Shown: positions 24,401 to 33,252 of the stretch, piece by piece
Layout: the number at the start of each line of letters is the position of its first letter
How positions within the stretch are numbered: the first letter of the stretch is position 1
Assembly: GCA_002633025.1 (NCBI GenBank)
Contig: NMRB01000255.1
Coordinates: 400,986 to 464,985, forward strand
Direction: 5' to 3'
DNA length: 64,000 nt
From: Notospermus geniculatus
Taxonomy: Eukaryota > Nemertea > Pilidiophora > Heteronemertea > Lineidae
Made by a program: the position numbers and the translations under genes
The notes under the pieces: model-generated
What the model was told of the DNA's origin: nothing
The model's input: only the letters and a program-made list of their open reading frames with translations
The model's database searches: none

Positions 24401-27400
24401 AGATTGTACCACAGCTCCACATGTCGACACCTTTTGTGTATCTGAAACGGAGGAAGAGATTTATCAGTCATTTAGTCCAGTCTGTTCATCAAACTCAAAG
24501 CCTATGATATTGAAATACCCAGTAGTCATCAGTCACACACTAGGCAAAGTGCAAGTTGAACATGTTGTGCTTATTAATCTGTTAACTAATTTTTCTTTCC
24601 TAAAAAAATTGGCGAAAAAAAGTATTTGATACACAAGGTTCAAGACGTGACATAACGTCCTACACACTGTGAAGCGCTATTTCCTTGCAAGGGGAATAAT
24701 TACGCCTTATGCAAGCAACAATCCTTGAGTGTTTCCGGGGGTGCCTGGATTTTGTAATGACGTACATGTAGTATGACGTCCTACGCAGTTAACGGGTTAA
24801 GGGAATTCACAGTCTACTCCACCTGCCTCTGATGCCAGTACACTGCATTCCTCCATACATTTTTTCTTACACAACTCCTATCAAAAGTAAATTTCAGGCC
24901 TACCTATTAGCTGCCAGCAGAATTTCTGGAGCTCTGTACCATCGTGTCGCTACATATTCTGTCAGATTTGGATCAATACCCTCATCGGTACAAATCTGTG
25001 TTAAGGACCGTGCGAGACCAAAGTCACATGTTTTGACAAAACATTCACTATCAAGTAAAATATTGGACGGCTGAAAAAGAGTAGAGAATGATGAATATTA
25101 CACCAGGACCAGTAAGGACGACAAGATGACATAGAAAACATATCAACATATTTCAAATATGGAAAACGAAGCTCATGATAATCCATGAAGTTTTCATGAC
25201 TGACCCACCTCTTCCGGGTGTAATTTAGTTCCAGTGATAAAACCCCTTGCTTCAGTCTGACTTGGACTAGGTCCAGTATCGGAATTACATGTACCGGTAC
25301 CGTACTGTGGGCTTTAGTGCAGCTGATGATCCATTTGATGCCAGATTTCAAGACTTAATGTGATCAAGAAAATATCACATGGCATAAGTAATAACCACCC
25401 ACAGCCATAGGTGTACAGTGTATACTATTCATTGACATAACAAGATAGTCAAGATAGCTATATGTAGACATTTATACCTTTATCAAGATAACTATACCTC
25501 CATGCTTGAGTGCTTACCTTCAGATCTCTATGAATGACATTGCCTGAGTGCATATATTTGACAGACTTGAACAACTGGTACATAATATAGCGTTTATGTA
25601 TATCTTTCAATATTGTACCTCTCTTTATCACATTGTGAAGATCAGTGTCTGTAAAAAAAGATGGACAATATTGTTTTTGGTAGGAAAATGACTAGCACTA
25701 GCAGTTTTCAGTTTATGGCATTTATATGACTATGTGTGACCCACATTACACATGTACCGGTACTATGTTGGTTTTTTCAGCCAGGAAAACGTGTAACTCT
25801 TAAACTGCATTTACGTGACACGCGGGAGGCGTAATGTGGATTGCGGCAACGTAACATGGAATAAACATCTGTTCACTCCAAGCCATTTCCATTCATCCAT
25901 TAACCTACACGCAGCAAGTGGTTTGCAGAACGTGGAAAGACCGATCACTCGGTGTAGCGATTTTTCCGTCCGGAATAAAAATCTACAGAGCACCGTGATT
26001 GGACAGGGACGGACTAAACCGGTGCCACGCTTACAAAAACAAAAGTGATACTGCGTGCAGATAAATGGAACACGTGGAATGTTTACCGCATTCCGTTTTC
26101 ACAATCCGCTCACCGCGTGTCAGGTAAACGTAGCTTTATTGAATGATTGTTACAGGCATGCTTTTACAGCAGAACCCAAGTGAAAATTCAATCATACCAT
26201 GTCAAAATGTTTTCAGTGATACAAATCCTGAAGCAGTGAGTACCAATACATGAATTAATCAAGTACTACCTACATGTACATGTAATGGTGAACACTTCTG
26301 TTACGTTTATTTGTTTAAAAATATTCCATATAAGACAATGAAGCTTGGGAATTTACATGTACAACATAATGTATTTAACACACGATATACACCACAGGGT
26401 GTCTCTTCTTTCCCTGTTTAGTTTCACTGGGCTACTGTACCCCTGGGCTGAGCACAATACTCTACTTGTCGAGGCGAGAATGCATGGGAAAAAACAAAGT
26501 CTACTCACCCATGAACTCAAAGACTAAATAAATATCTTTGTCATTTTCCGCTTTGATCACATTGTGCAGTTTGATGATGTTTGGATGGTCGCCAAACTCT
26601 TGCAGGAACATTATCTCTCGAAAGGTTCTCTGTGGAAGAAATCATGTACATGTAAAGAGAGAACATGAAACGAAATTTACACGACATCCTTCAGCCGAAA
26701 TTGCAGGCAAATGGCAAGGTTTCATCACTTGTGGAAAAAAGGAGCCACAAAATGATCGGTTGGACACTAAAACACCATAATACGTGGCAAAATTCAGGTT
26801 GTGCAACTGCCTGTGATAATTTGTGATAAATCCTTTTTCTCACCTGGGCATCTGTCTGATTTCTGAAGGCATCAAAAATCTTTTTAACCGCCACCACCTC
26901 CCCAGTTCTTTTGTCGATAGCCTTCCACACAATCCCATATGCCTGAAAGTGAAAACAAATACATTTAGGCCAATAGGAAAGAGATAGAATTGCACGGATA
27001 TTTAGCACCCCCCCCTCCCGAACCGCTCAGTCTTAATTCGGCTGAGCATGCTGACGGAGCATCTGATTGTCATGATTGTGGTTTGTTTTTAATGTACATG
27101 TACATAGGTGTGCCCTGACATGCCTGAGCATGCTGAGTGATCGTGTTACAAAACTTTGCCGATAGTTAGTAACACTGTTGATGCTGATGTTCACATGATA
27201 ACAACACAACAAAACGATGACAACAAATAATATGGTCTTGTGTTTTGGTGAGGATACGTTAACTTTTTATCTTTTTTTTAATTACCAGCAAGGCCTATTG
27301 GGGTAGCCTAGGGCGGTCATGCTAATTACCGTCCACCACCCTTTTTGTACTGTTATTGTACAGTTTTCCACCTCAATATTTATTTAAAACATCTTTTCTT

Positions 27401-28260
27401 TATCTCTCTCTCAAACAATATGTAAACCGCATCAAAATCGCTGACAATATCACAGAATTTTCTGTTTTTTTTCATCGTCCACCACCACGATTCAGTCAGC
27501 GCCACCATCGGGTGGTGAGTTTCAAGAACTACATTGCCATCAAACCTGGTTCCATAGGCGTCCGAGGGTGGCGCTGATTGAAGAATCGTGGTGGTGGACG
27601 ATGACAAAAAACAGAATATTCTCAGCGATTCTGATGCGGTTTACATTATTTTTTGAGAGAAAGATAAGGAAAAGATGTTTTAAATAAATATTGAGGTGGA
27701 AGACTGTACAATAACAGTAGAAAAAGGGTGGTGGACGGTGGTAGACGGTGGTGGACGGTAATTAGCATGACCCAGCCTAAGGGTAGGCCTACACGGTAGA
27801 AAAAGAAGGCCAAGGGAGACCGGATCGGATCGGTCGCACTAATTTGCGTCCAACTGCGACCAATTGCGTCCAGTTGCGTCCAACGCTATAAAACGCTAAT
27901 TTTATCAATACAAATATTCAAATTTATGTTTCAAATGGTCATTCTCAACATTATCTCATCAGAATTAATCACAAAAAGGTGAATTATATGACATGTCATT
28001 TGACGGGTCAAAAAACTCCCGAGGCCAGCCTTCCGCGATTGTGACTCTTCAGGCAATGGCGGCCATTTTGACAGAGTCTACCCCAGACACTTTCCTGAGA
28101 TTAACCCGTTGTTGAATTCCACCCAGGTATCCTTAATCTGATGCTGGATTTCAACCATTGATGACCAAAAAGATGCTATACATACCCCTTTACCAAGTCG
28201 CTTCTTGATATCATATCGCCGGGTTATATGCGGCTCAATTTCTTGATGTTTTTCACTCAT
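18401..28260 (-). CDS. MAPK15: Mitogen-activated protein kinase 15 (ERK7/8), 12 exons, complete
   Basis: Exons in transcript order: 28260-28186, 26942-26844, 26629-26509, 25648-25518, 25070-24904, 24441-24244, 23567-23433, 22919-22814, 22392-22158, 21690-21548, 20851-20696, 18595-18401. They join in frame to 586 residues (human 544). The kinase domain has the glycine loop GKGAYGIV (residues 23-30), lysine in VAVKK (45), HRDLK (D140), DFG (158-160), and the activation motif TEY at 179-181, diagnostic for ERK-type kinases. [20 protein letters not shown] and [11 protein letters not shown] identify the ERK7/8 branch. Human MAPK15 has HRDQK; this protein has the usual leucine. The ~280-residue tail is basic and low-complexity, ending in a [13 protein letters not shown] block. 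The family autophosphorylates TEY and acts at basal bodies in ciliogenesis, autophagy and genome stability. Introns carry a minisatellite and several foldbacks. Confidence 0.96.
20940..21062 (+). repeat. Dispersed repeat with GACCCCGATTGGGGTC palindrome
   Basis: AAAGACCCCGATTGGGGTCG followed by AAAATTCG, GAAT/AGTTCTGGA, TTGACTTCTT and TGTGTCAATTTTGTGCT also occurs, diverged, at 46427-46515 within the larger direct repeat. Such GACCCCGRTTGGGGTC hairpins resemble sequence found in 3' regions of some non-LTR retrotransposons; that assignment is inference. Confidence 0.5.
21815..22075. repeat. Degenerate minisatellite in MAPK15 intron 9
   Basis: About seven units of 31-37 bases, each containing GATGTAGCCAAATGGAGA with a variable remainder such as ATATGGTTG. 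The array is uninterrupted but unevenly spaced. The open frames across it are repeat artefacts. Confidence 0.8.
22478..22725. mobile_element. Foldback family C copy 1 (MAPK15 intron 8)
   Basis: The ends pair GACAATTCTCGAATTTGCAG with CATCAATTTGAGAACGGTCT. The arms include CTGTGCACTTCCATCG on the left and GGCGGAAGTGCGCAGA on the right. The sequence matches 60116-60367 over its whole length in the other orientation, so it is a dispersed family with at least two copies here. Confidence 0.7.
23036..23238. mobile_element. Foldback in MAPK15 intron 7 with TGACGTCA-rich arms
   Basis: TATAGAGGAATCCCACTGAC at the left pairs with CACGTGGGAAACCTCTATA at the right, with TGACGTCATCAAG/CTTGATGACGTCA just inside. 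Several CRE-like TGACGTCA words occur. They follow from the element's own sequence and need not be functional. Confidence 0.6.
23267..23391. repeat. Inverted repeat beside MAPK15 exon 7
   Basis: TACATCCTCCCATAACAG and GCTCCTCTTCAT on the left pair with ATGAAGAGGAGC and CTGTGGGAGGATGTA on the right. The arms are about 45 bases with a 30-base loop, and the element ends some 40 bases from the exon's donor site. Confidence 0.65.
23785..24226. mobile_element. tRNA-derived SINE fragments (MAPK15 intron 6)
   Basis: On the minus strand, GCCGAGTGGTCA (A-box-like) and GGTTCGAATCC (B box) lie about 45 bases apart at 24166-24226, flanked by GGCCC. GGATTCGAACC occurs again near 23793 and GGTTTGAATCC near 23889, so this intron segment is a patchwork of related heads. 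None folds as a complete tRNA. Confidence 0.5.
25808..26131. mobile_element. Foldback in MAPK15 intron 3
   Basis: TTTACGTGACACGCGGGAGG at the left is matched by the reverse complement near CCGCGTGTCAGGTAAACG at the right. The next ~40 bases also pair imperfectly (GGATTGCGG against CCGCATTCC/CAATCC). About 320 bp, non-coding. Confidence 0.6.
27316..27771. mobile_element. Long-armed foldback (~456 bp) in MAPK15 intron 1
   Basis: GTCATGCTAATTACCGTCCA opens the left arm and its reverse complement closes the element. The arms run about 200 bases with high identity (for example CAATATTTATTTAAAACATC and its partner), up to a short spacer near 27535-27555. Near-identical AGCCTARGG words sit outside both ends (27304 and 27774), consistent with a target-site duplication of about 9 bp. 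Confidence 0.75.
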
Positions 28261-28573
28261 TTCGACAGGTTATCCATAGATCGAGAAATACGAGTCTTTT
28301 GCTGCCTGTTCACGCACATCGTAAACAATCAGCGATAAAACATAGTTCCTCATTAATGTCATGAACATTTCCAAATGCACGGCTTAATTTTTCCACAAAC
28401 ATATAACATTTCGTTTAAAAAGTTAATATGTCATTTATTAAGGAATATGTTTCTCAAAAGATTAATTATTTTGTGTGAATAATTCTCAGCGCACTAATAT
28501 TATTTTACCAGAACTCTGTACTGCGGTCTTCGCAAAATTCGTGACGTAATGAATTTTGGAGCACAAGCATTCT

Positions 28574-28587
28574 GTTGCCAAGGAGAT
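28574..28587. promoter_or_regulatory. Weak X-box-like half site upstream of MAPK15
   Basis: GTTGCCAAGGAGAT has a perfect first RFX half-site (GTTGCC) but a poor second half. It lies about 315 bp upstream of the MAPK15 start, between two genes of ciliary function. It is only suggestive. Confidence 0.2.
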
Positions 28588-28843
28588 CGTGACGTTTTTC
28601 ACAAGTGGCCACAAGGACATGAAGGACATGAAGGAAGGGGTATGCATGGTAGCCTATGTGTCTGTCATCAATCCTATTTTGCCAATAGAATATCATTTTT
28701 GTGTCAGTTTTTCTGTCTTGTTATCGGTGACCGTCCAAGAAGAAAAAGGTGTTTGCTAGCTATTGCACCTGCAGCAGCGGCACGCCCCCACAATTTCATC
28801 TTTGAGTCCAAATTTTTACTTGCCAATGCCACGGCATGTGTGT

Positions 28844-29980
28844 TTAGTTTTTAGTTTTAGTTTTAGTTTGCACAGGCAAGAGCGTGGAACCATTTCCGTC
28901 TCCGCCGGTTGCCCTTCCTCTAGCCTCTGCCGGACCCAGAGAATCACCCCCACTGTGGCCAGTGCCACCTCTTGGGTACTCCCTTTTTAAGGCCGCCAGC
29001 TCCCGCCGGAGATTCTCCATACCCTCACGTCCCTCCTTCACTTTTCCCTGGAGCTCATTCACTTCTGTCTCTCTTTCCCTCAGTCTCTTGCGAAGTTCAT
29101 CTGCCTCCTTCCTTGCCCCCTCGAATTTACTCTCCAACAATTTTATTGTTCCTCTCAACTCGTTCCCCTCGTCCTTCCCCAGGATCCTCGCCCCGGGTCC
29201 GCTACTATGAGCAGCAGTTGTTCCCGATAAGATTCTCCCCACTCCGCTCTCCACCATCCCCAGCCTGTTCGCTATCAGCTCGAGTTTCGTCTCCTCATCC
29301 CGCTTTTCGCTCGTCTTCAGCATCAGCCTCTCTATTTCCCTGGACTTCTGCCTCACCTCGGCTGACTTCTCCCTCACCTCTCCCTCTAACACCCCCACTT
29401 TCCGCTCAAGTTCAATTCTTTTTTTCCTCTCGGTTGCCAACGCCCCCTTCTGGATATGTAATAATTCCTCTATCCGCTGTTCCCCCTCGTTCCACCCGTC
29501 CACTATACCTTTCAGACCCTCTTGCATAGTCCGACATTCATTACACTTGTATCTTGATTCCCCATCAAACTTCTCTCCCTTGTTTTCCCTCTTCACGCAG
29601 CATTCTAACGCCCACCCCCAACATTCGTCGCACCCTAACCACTTCCCCCTTGCCTTCTTGCCCCCATGCTCCGCCTCCGGTTTCCCACACACACTGCATA
29701 CTGCCAAATTTGCTGCTTCGGGGCCACCCCTGAGCTTGACTAGCGACGTCCCCCCTGCTGACACCCCTTCCTCACCGCGGCCCCCGCGCACCACATCGGC
29801 AAATGACATTCCCTCCCTGACCCTGNNNNNNNNNNNNNNNNNNNCCTCTTGCCTTTCTCCCCCCCGGACTGCTTCCGTCCCTTCCGCCCCCCTGTCCCTC
29901 TCCTTATCCTGCCTCCTTGCGGACATTTCGGTCGCAAATGCTATCAGCACCAACAAAACCACCAGCCCAAAACACCACAC
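28844..29980 (-). CDS. LINE ORF1-like protein with PHD-type zinc finger and coiled coil (retroposon remnant)
   Basis: A single uninterrupted frame of about 378 residues (a 19-N gap at 29826-29844 passes through it). Features in order: a hydrophobic start (CFGLVVLLVLIAFAT), which may be real or lie upstream of the true start MSARRQDKERD; a basic region; SFADVVRGG, a motif often seen in ORF1 proteins of non-LTR retrotransposons; a cysteine-rich module (CSVCGK, GCDECWGWALECC, CNEC) resembling a PHD finger; and a ~200-residue highly charged coiled coil. The frame ends inside a (CTAAAA)n-type run that looks like a retroposon 3' tail. No reverse transcriptase or endonuclease frame follows. The segment is visibly more GC-rich than its surroundings. 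The alternative is a host PHD protein retrocopy. The exact family is not identified. Confidence 0.6.
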   Translation of the reverse strand: MWCFGLVVLLVLIAFATEMSARRQDKERDRGAEGTEAVRGGERQEXXXXXXXRVREGMSFADVVRGGRGEEGVSAGGTSLVKLRGGPEAANLAVCSVCGKPEAEHGGKKARGKWLGCDECWGWALECCVKRENKGEKFDGESRYKCNECRTMQEGLKGIVDGWNEGEQRIEELLHIQKGALATERKKRIELERKVGVLEGEVREKSAEVRQKSREIERLMLKTSEKRDEETKLELIANRLGMVESGVGRILSGTTAAHSSGPGARILGKDEGNELRGTIKLLESKFEGARKEADELRKRLRERETEVNELQGKVKEGREGMENLRRELAALKREYPRGGTGHSGGDSLGPAEARGRATGGDGNGSTLLPVQTKTKTKN

Positions 29981-31394
29981 CTACACCTACACCTACACTT
30001 ACAACAATATAGCAATAATCACTGCACTGTCTCCACACCTGTCCTAAGGCACAACAATAAGGCCCCTAAATATATAAACACACTATAGACACTATATACA
30101 CTATAAAACACTCTACACCGCACTCTACACTATACCCTATACACGCTGTACACCCTCAGTATGTTCAGTGCACGGCTAGCCGGGCCTATTGCCACACACG
30201 CTTGCCGTGCGGACCCACAGTGCAGTCCGATGTATTGATCACGTGACCAACAACCAACAATGCACCCGCGCTGGTCAGCCGGTCAACACCCCGCTGATCA
30301 GGCACAAAAAATCACTCAATCCTCTTTAAAATGCCCTGACACAGCCTCCCAAGCTATGCCTCCTGAATCTATATGTATTGATGACGTCCACAGTCGATCC
30401 TCAAATAGAAAAAAAACGGATGTTGTAGCTGAAAATCTGAGAAAAAACACAGCTCGAATTTTCCCGCCGCTCAACTTTCAGTGTTTAGTTTTGTGTTACA
30501 GTCCATTTCCTCCCCTGGTCCACCTCCCTCCTCCTCTCTGTCTTTGGCTCCAAACTGACCAACTCGAACCTTAGCCTCTCATCTCACCCACATTCACTCC
30601 ACCTCCAATTCCTCCCCCCCCCTCACTGTCTTTTGGTTCCAAACTGCCCAACTCACACGTCTATTTTTCATTGCTGCTGACTGACTCACTGACAATGACA
30701 TGACTGACAGTGACACTGCTGCCATCACAGTCCCATCACATTACATAACATTGGCCAGGCATTAGCCTAGGTGTAGTTCCCCAATCTGGATCATCACTCT
30801 CAAGGTAGATTCATACTTTGCGTTTTGTGCGTGTCCGTTTCGTAGGCCTATGTGAGTGCATGGTAGAAAAAGTAATCGTTGGTAGGCCTACCACACATGA
30901 ACATCGGGAACGGACAAGCGCAAAGCGCAAAACGGAGCAGTATGAATCTAGCTTTAAGCGAATCGACAGTCGTTTTGTAAACAGAAGGATGATGTTTGTA
31001 AACATTGCCCTCAAAGCCAATCAGAATGCAGGAAATTAGTGTTTGTAAACAAAGATTCGCCCCCTTTGCATTCAAATTTGTTGTCTGACAAATCGCTTTT
31101 AAAGCCCCTTTGTATTCAATTTGAAAAACAAGAATCATCGCCACGATTCTTGACGTCATTGGACGACGTCAGTGAAGTGTAAAATGAACTACACTCTAGC
31201 TATCTGAATACATTTTTGCGCTGTTTTTTCAATGGGTGCTGAAAACTAGTCCCTTGATGTTGATTCTCTCAAGTACCTATTTATCTATTTTTGCTATCAG
31301 GCAAGCATTTTGGAGACCTTCACGAGCTATGAGACCTCTACATGCACTCTTTAAGTTTCTATTATACCATCAACATGTATATTCTTTCTTTCAG
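29981..31394. other. MAPK15-TTLL9 spacer right of the retroposon
   Basis: From 29980 to about 30240 the sequence is a low-complexity run of CTACAC/TATACAC words, possibly the 5' leader of the retroposon on the minus strand. From 30260 to 31390 I see no coding exons; 30500-30660 holds two copies of a pyrimidine-rich TTTGGCTCCAAACTG / TTTGGTTCCAAACTG block. A TTTCTTTCAG acceptor at 31394 suggests that TTLL9 has an upstream non-coding exon in this interval. Confidence 0.4.
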
Positions 31395-31439
31395 GTGAGG
31401 TATCTGTAAACCTGGCCATATCGAAAGGACCCTGGCACC

Positions 31440-32753
31440 ATGTTTCGAGGCGGAAAAGTTCCTGGGTATGCGCTGAAACCTGGTGCCACAAGGCCAAGGG
31501 GAATCATTGGAGACAGGGCAATAAGATTTAAATGTGGATTCACAAACACTATTTATGATGTTTTGAGGAATCGTGGTTGGCAAGATGTGGGTATGGACAG
31601 CAATGACTGGGATTTCTACTGGTGTGATGTCATGTGGATGAAAGAATTTTTTGACAACTCTTATCTTCAGGAACACATCAGAATTTGCCATTTTAGAAAT
31701 CACTATGAATTGACAAGGAAAAATTTAATGGTGAAAAATCTGAAGCGAATGAGGAAACAAATTGAGAAAGAACAGGGGAAATTTGAAGCACAGAAATACG
31801 ACTTTTATCCAACAACTTTTGAATTGCCATCAGAGTATCATATTTTTGTCGAGGAATTCAAGAAAAATCCAGGGACTGTTTGGATAATGAAACCGGTTGC
31901 CAAATCTCAGGGAAAAGGTATCTTTTTGTTCCGAAGGTTGAAGGACATTACGGACTGGAAGAAGGGGGAGTATCAACATCAGCTCAATGACAATGTTCCC
32001 AGAGAGGCACCAGAGACGTATGTCGTGTCTCGTTACATTGAAAATCCATACCTGATTGGAGGACGTAAATTTGACATCAGGATTTATGTGCTGGTGACAA
32101 GTTATGTTCCTCTTAAGGCGTGGTTATATCGTGGAGGATTTGCGAGATTCTCGATGACGAGGTACACTCTCAACTCCATTGATGACACTTTTGTGCATTT
32201 AACAAATGTTGCAATTCAGAAAACAGCTCCTGACTACGATCCAGAGAAGGGTTGTAAGTGGTCCACACAACAGCTCAGGGAATACATGATTGCTGAATAC
32301 GGTTTGGAAACGGTTGAAAAGTGCTTCGCGGAAATTGACAACATCTTTATCAAAAGTTTGCTCAGTGTTCAAAAGATAATGATCAATGACAAGCACTGTT
32401 TTGAGCTCTATGGTTACGATATTCTTTTGGACAAGAATTTGAAACCTTGGTTGATTGAGGTGAATGCCTCACCATCTCTGACAGCTAGCAGTACAGATGA
32501 TTACAACCTGAAGTGTGGTTTACTGGAGGATATGCTCAATATTGTGGACATGGAGGGCAGGTTGACAGGAAAAGAGAAAAGGGTTGGTGGCTTTGATCTG
32601 TTATGGGATGATGGCCCAGTCTTTGCCGATGATTTGGGTTCAGACAGTACTATCCCTGGCTATGCAAATTCTTTCCTGGGGTGTCTGAATGACCGTCGGA
32701 AACAACTGAAACAATTGTACAAGAAATTGAGCATTGCCAAGAAAACAACTTGA
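31440..32753 (+). CDS. TTLL9: Tubulin polyglutamylase TTLL9, intronless
   Basis: A 437-residue open frame with no intron, against 439 residues and many coding exons in human TTLL9. It is collinear with TTLL9 from [14 protein letters not shown] through [28 protein letters not shown] and LVKNLKR-type sequence. Then follow the TTL/ATP-grasp motifs: [37 protein letters not shown], the KAWLYR loop, [10 protein letters not shown], and the metal-binding [11 protein letters not shown] and [10 protein letters not shown]. The family adds glutamate chains to tubulin in axonemes and is needed for sperm and ciliary motility. The start has a good context (CACCATG). An acceptor-like TTTCTTTCAG at 31394 suggests a spliced 5' UTR. 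A polyadenylation signal AATAAA is at 32913-32918. Intact frame and conserved motifs argue for function, while the lack of introns suggests a retrocopy or extreme intron loss. Confidence 0.95.
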   Translation: MFRGGKVPGYALKPGATRPRGIIGDRAIRFKCGFTNTIYDVLRNRGWQDVGMDSNDWDFYWCDVMWMKEFFDNSYLQEHIRICHFRNHYELTRKNLMVKNLKRMRKQIEKEQGKFEAQKYDFYPTTFELPSEYHIFVEEFKKNPGTVWIMKPVAKSQGKGIFLFRRLKDITDWKKGEYQHQLNDNVPREAPETYVVSRYIENPYLIGGRKFDIRIYVLVTSYVPLKAWLYRGGFARFSMTRYTLNSIDDTFVHLTNVAIQKTAPDYDPEKGCKWSTQQLREYMIAEYGLETVEKCFAEIDNIFIKSLLSVQKIMINDKHCFELYGYDILLDKNLKPWLIEVNASPSLTASSTDDYNLKCGLLEDMLNIVDMEGRLTGKEKRVGGFDLLWDDGPVFADDLGSDSTIPGYANSFLGCLNDRRKQLKQLYKKLSIAKKTT

Positions 32754-32912
32754 ATATGAACTGTCCAACTGCCAGTTTGGTGGACCATAGAGGACAATAC
32801 CGTCTTTAGCATGCATACCATACGTGTCTGTGATATACAATGGCGTCAATGGACCCTTTCTGTGGTTTGACACTTTATGCAGGAGAACAGGGAATCCCTG
32901 TTCTGCTGCATG

Positions 32913-32918
32913 AATAAA
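32913..32918 (+). terminator. TTLL9: TTLL9 polyadenylation signal
   Basis: AATAAA lies 160 bases after the TTLL9 stop codon and just before a MITE. It is the first canonical signal downstream. Confidence 0.5.
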
Positions 32919-32964
32919 TTGCTAACACAGACATCACAGATAGTGCCAGTAGTGTAAATACGTT

Positions 32965-33252
32965 GGGCCGTATTCACAAAGGGTATTTAAGACTTAGACA
33001 TGTGTAACTTCGTCAAATGCATGGTGGAAGTGTGTGCATTTAGTGAAGTTACACTAAGGCCCGTATTCTAGAACGTTCCTTAACGTTAAGGTCGACCTTA
33101 AGTCTATTGTAAAACCTTGGAGGAATTATACTATCAGTATAATTCCTCCAAGGTAAAACCATCGAGAACAATAGATTTAAGGTGGACCTTAAAGTTAAGG
33201 AACGTTCTAGAATACGGGCCCAAGTTTTAAACACCCTTCATGAATACGGCCC
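32965..33252. mobile_element. MITE family A copy 3, with a second foldback nested inside
   Basis: The outer ends GGGCCGTATTCACAAAGGGT and CACCCTTCATGAATACGGCC match family A. Its right half is interrupted at 33058-33221 by another palindromic element with ends GGCCCGTATTCTAGAACGTT and AACGTTCTAGAATACGGGCC. The nested element's arms are nearly perfect down to GGAGGAATTATAC/GTATAATTCCTCC at the centre. Confidence 0.85.

Noticed and set aside
28972-29529. Plus-strand proline/serine-rich open frame opposite the PHD protein
   Set aside because: It is the complement of a purine-rich coiled-coil coding strand. It has low-complexity composition and no domain.
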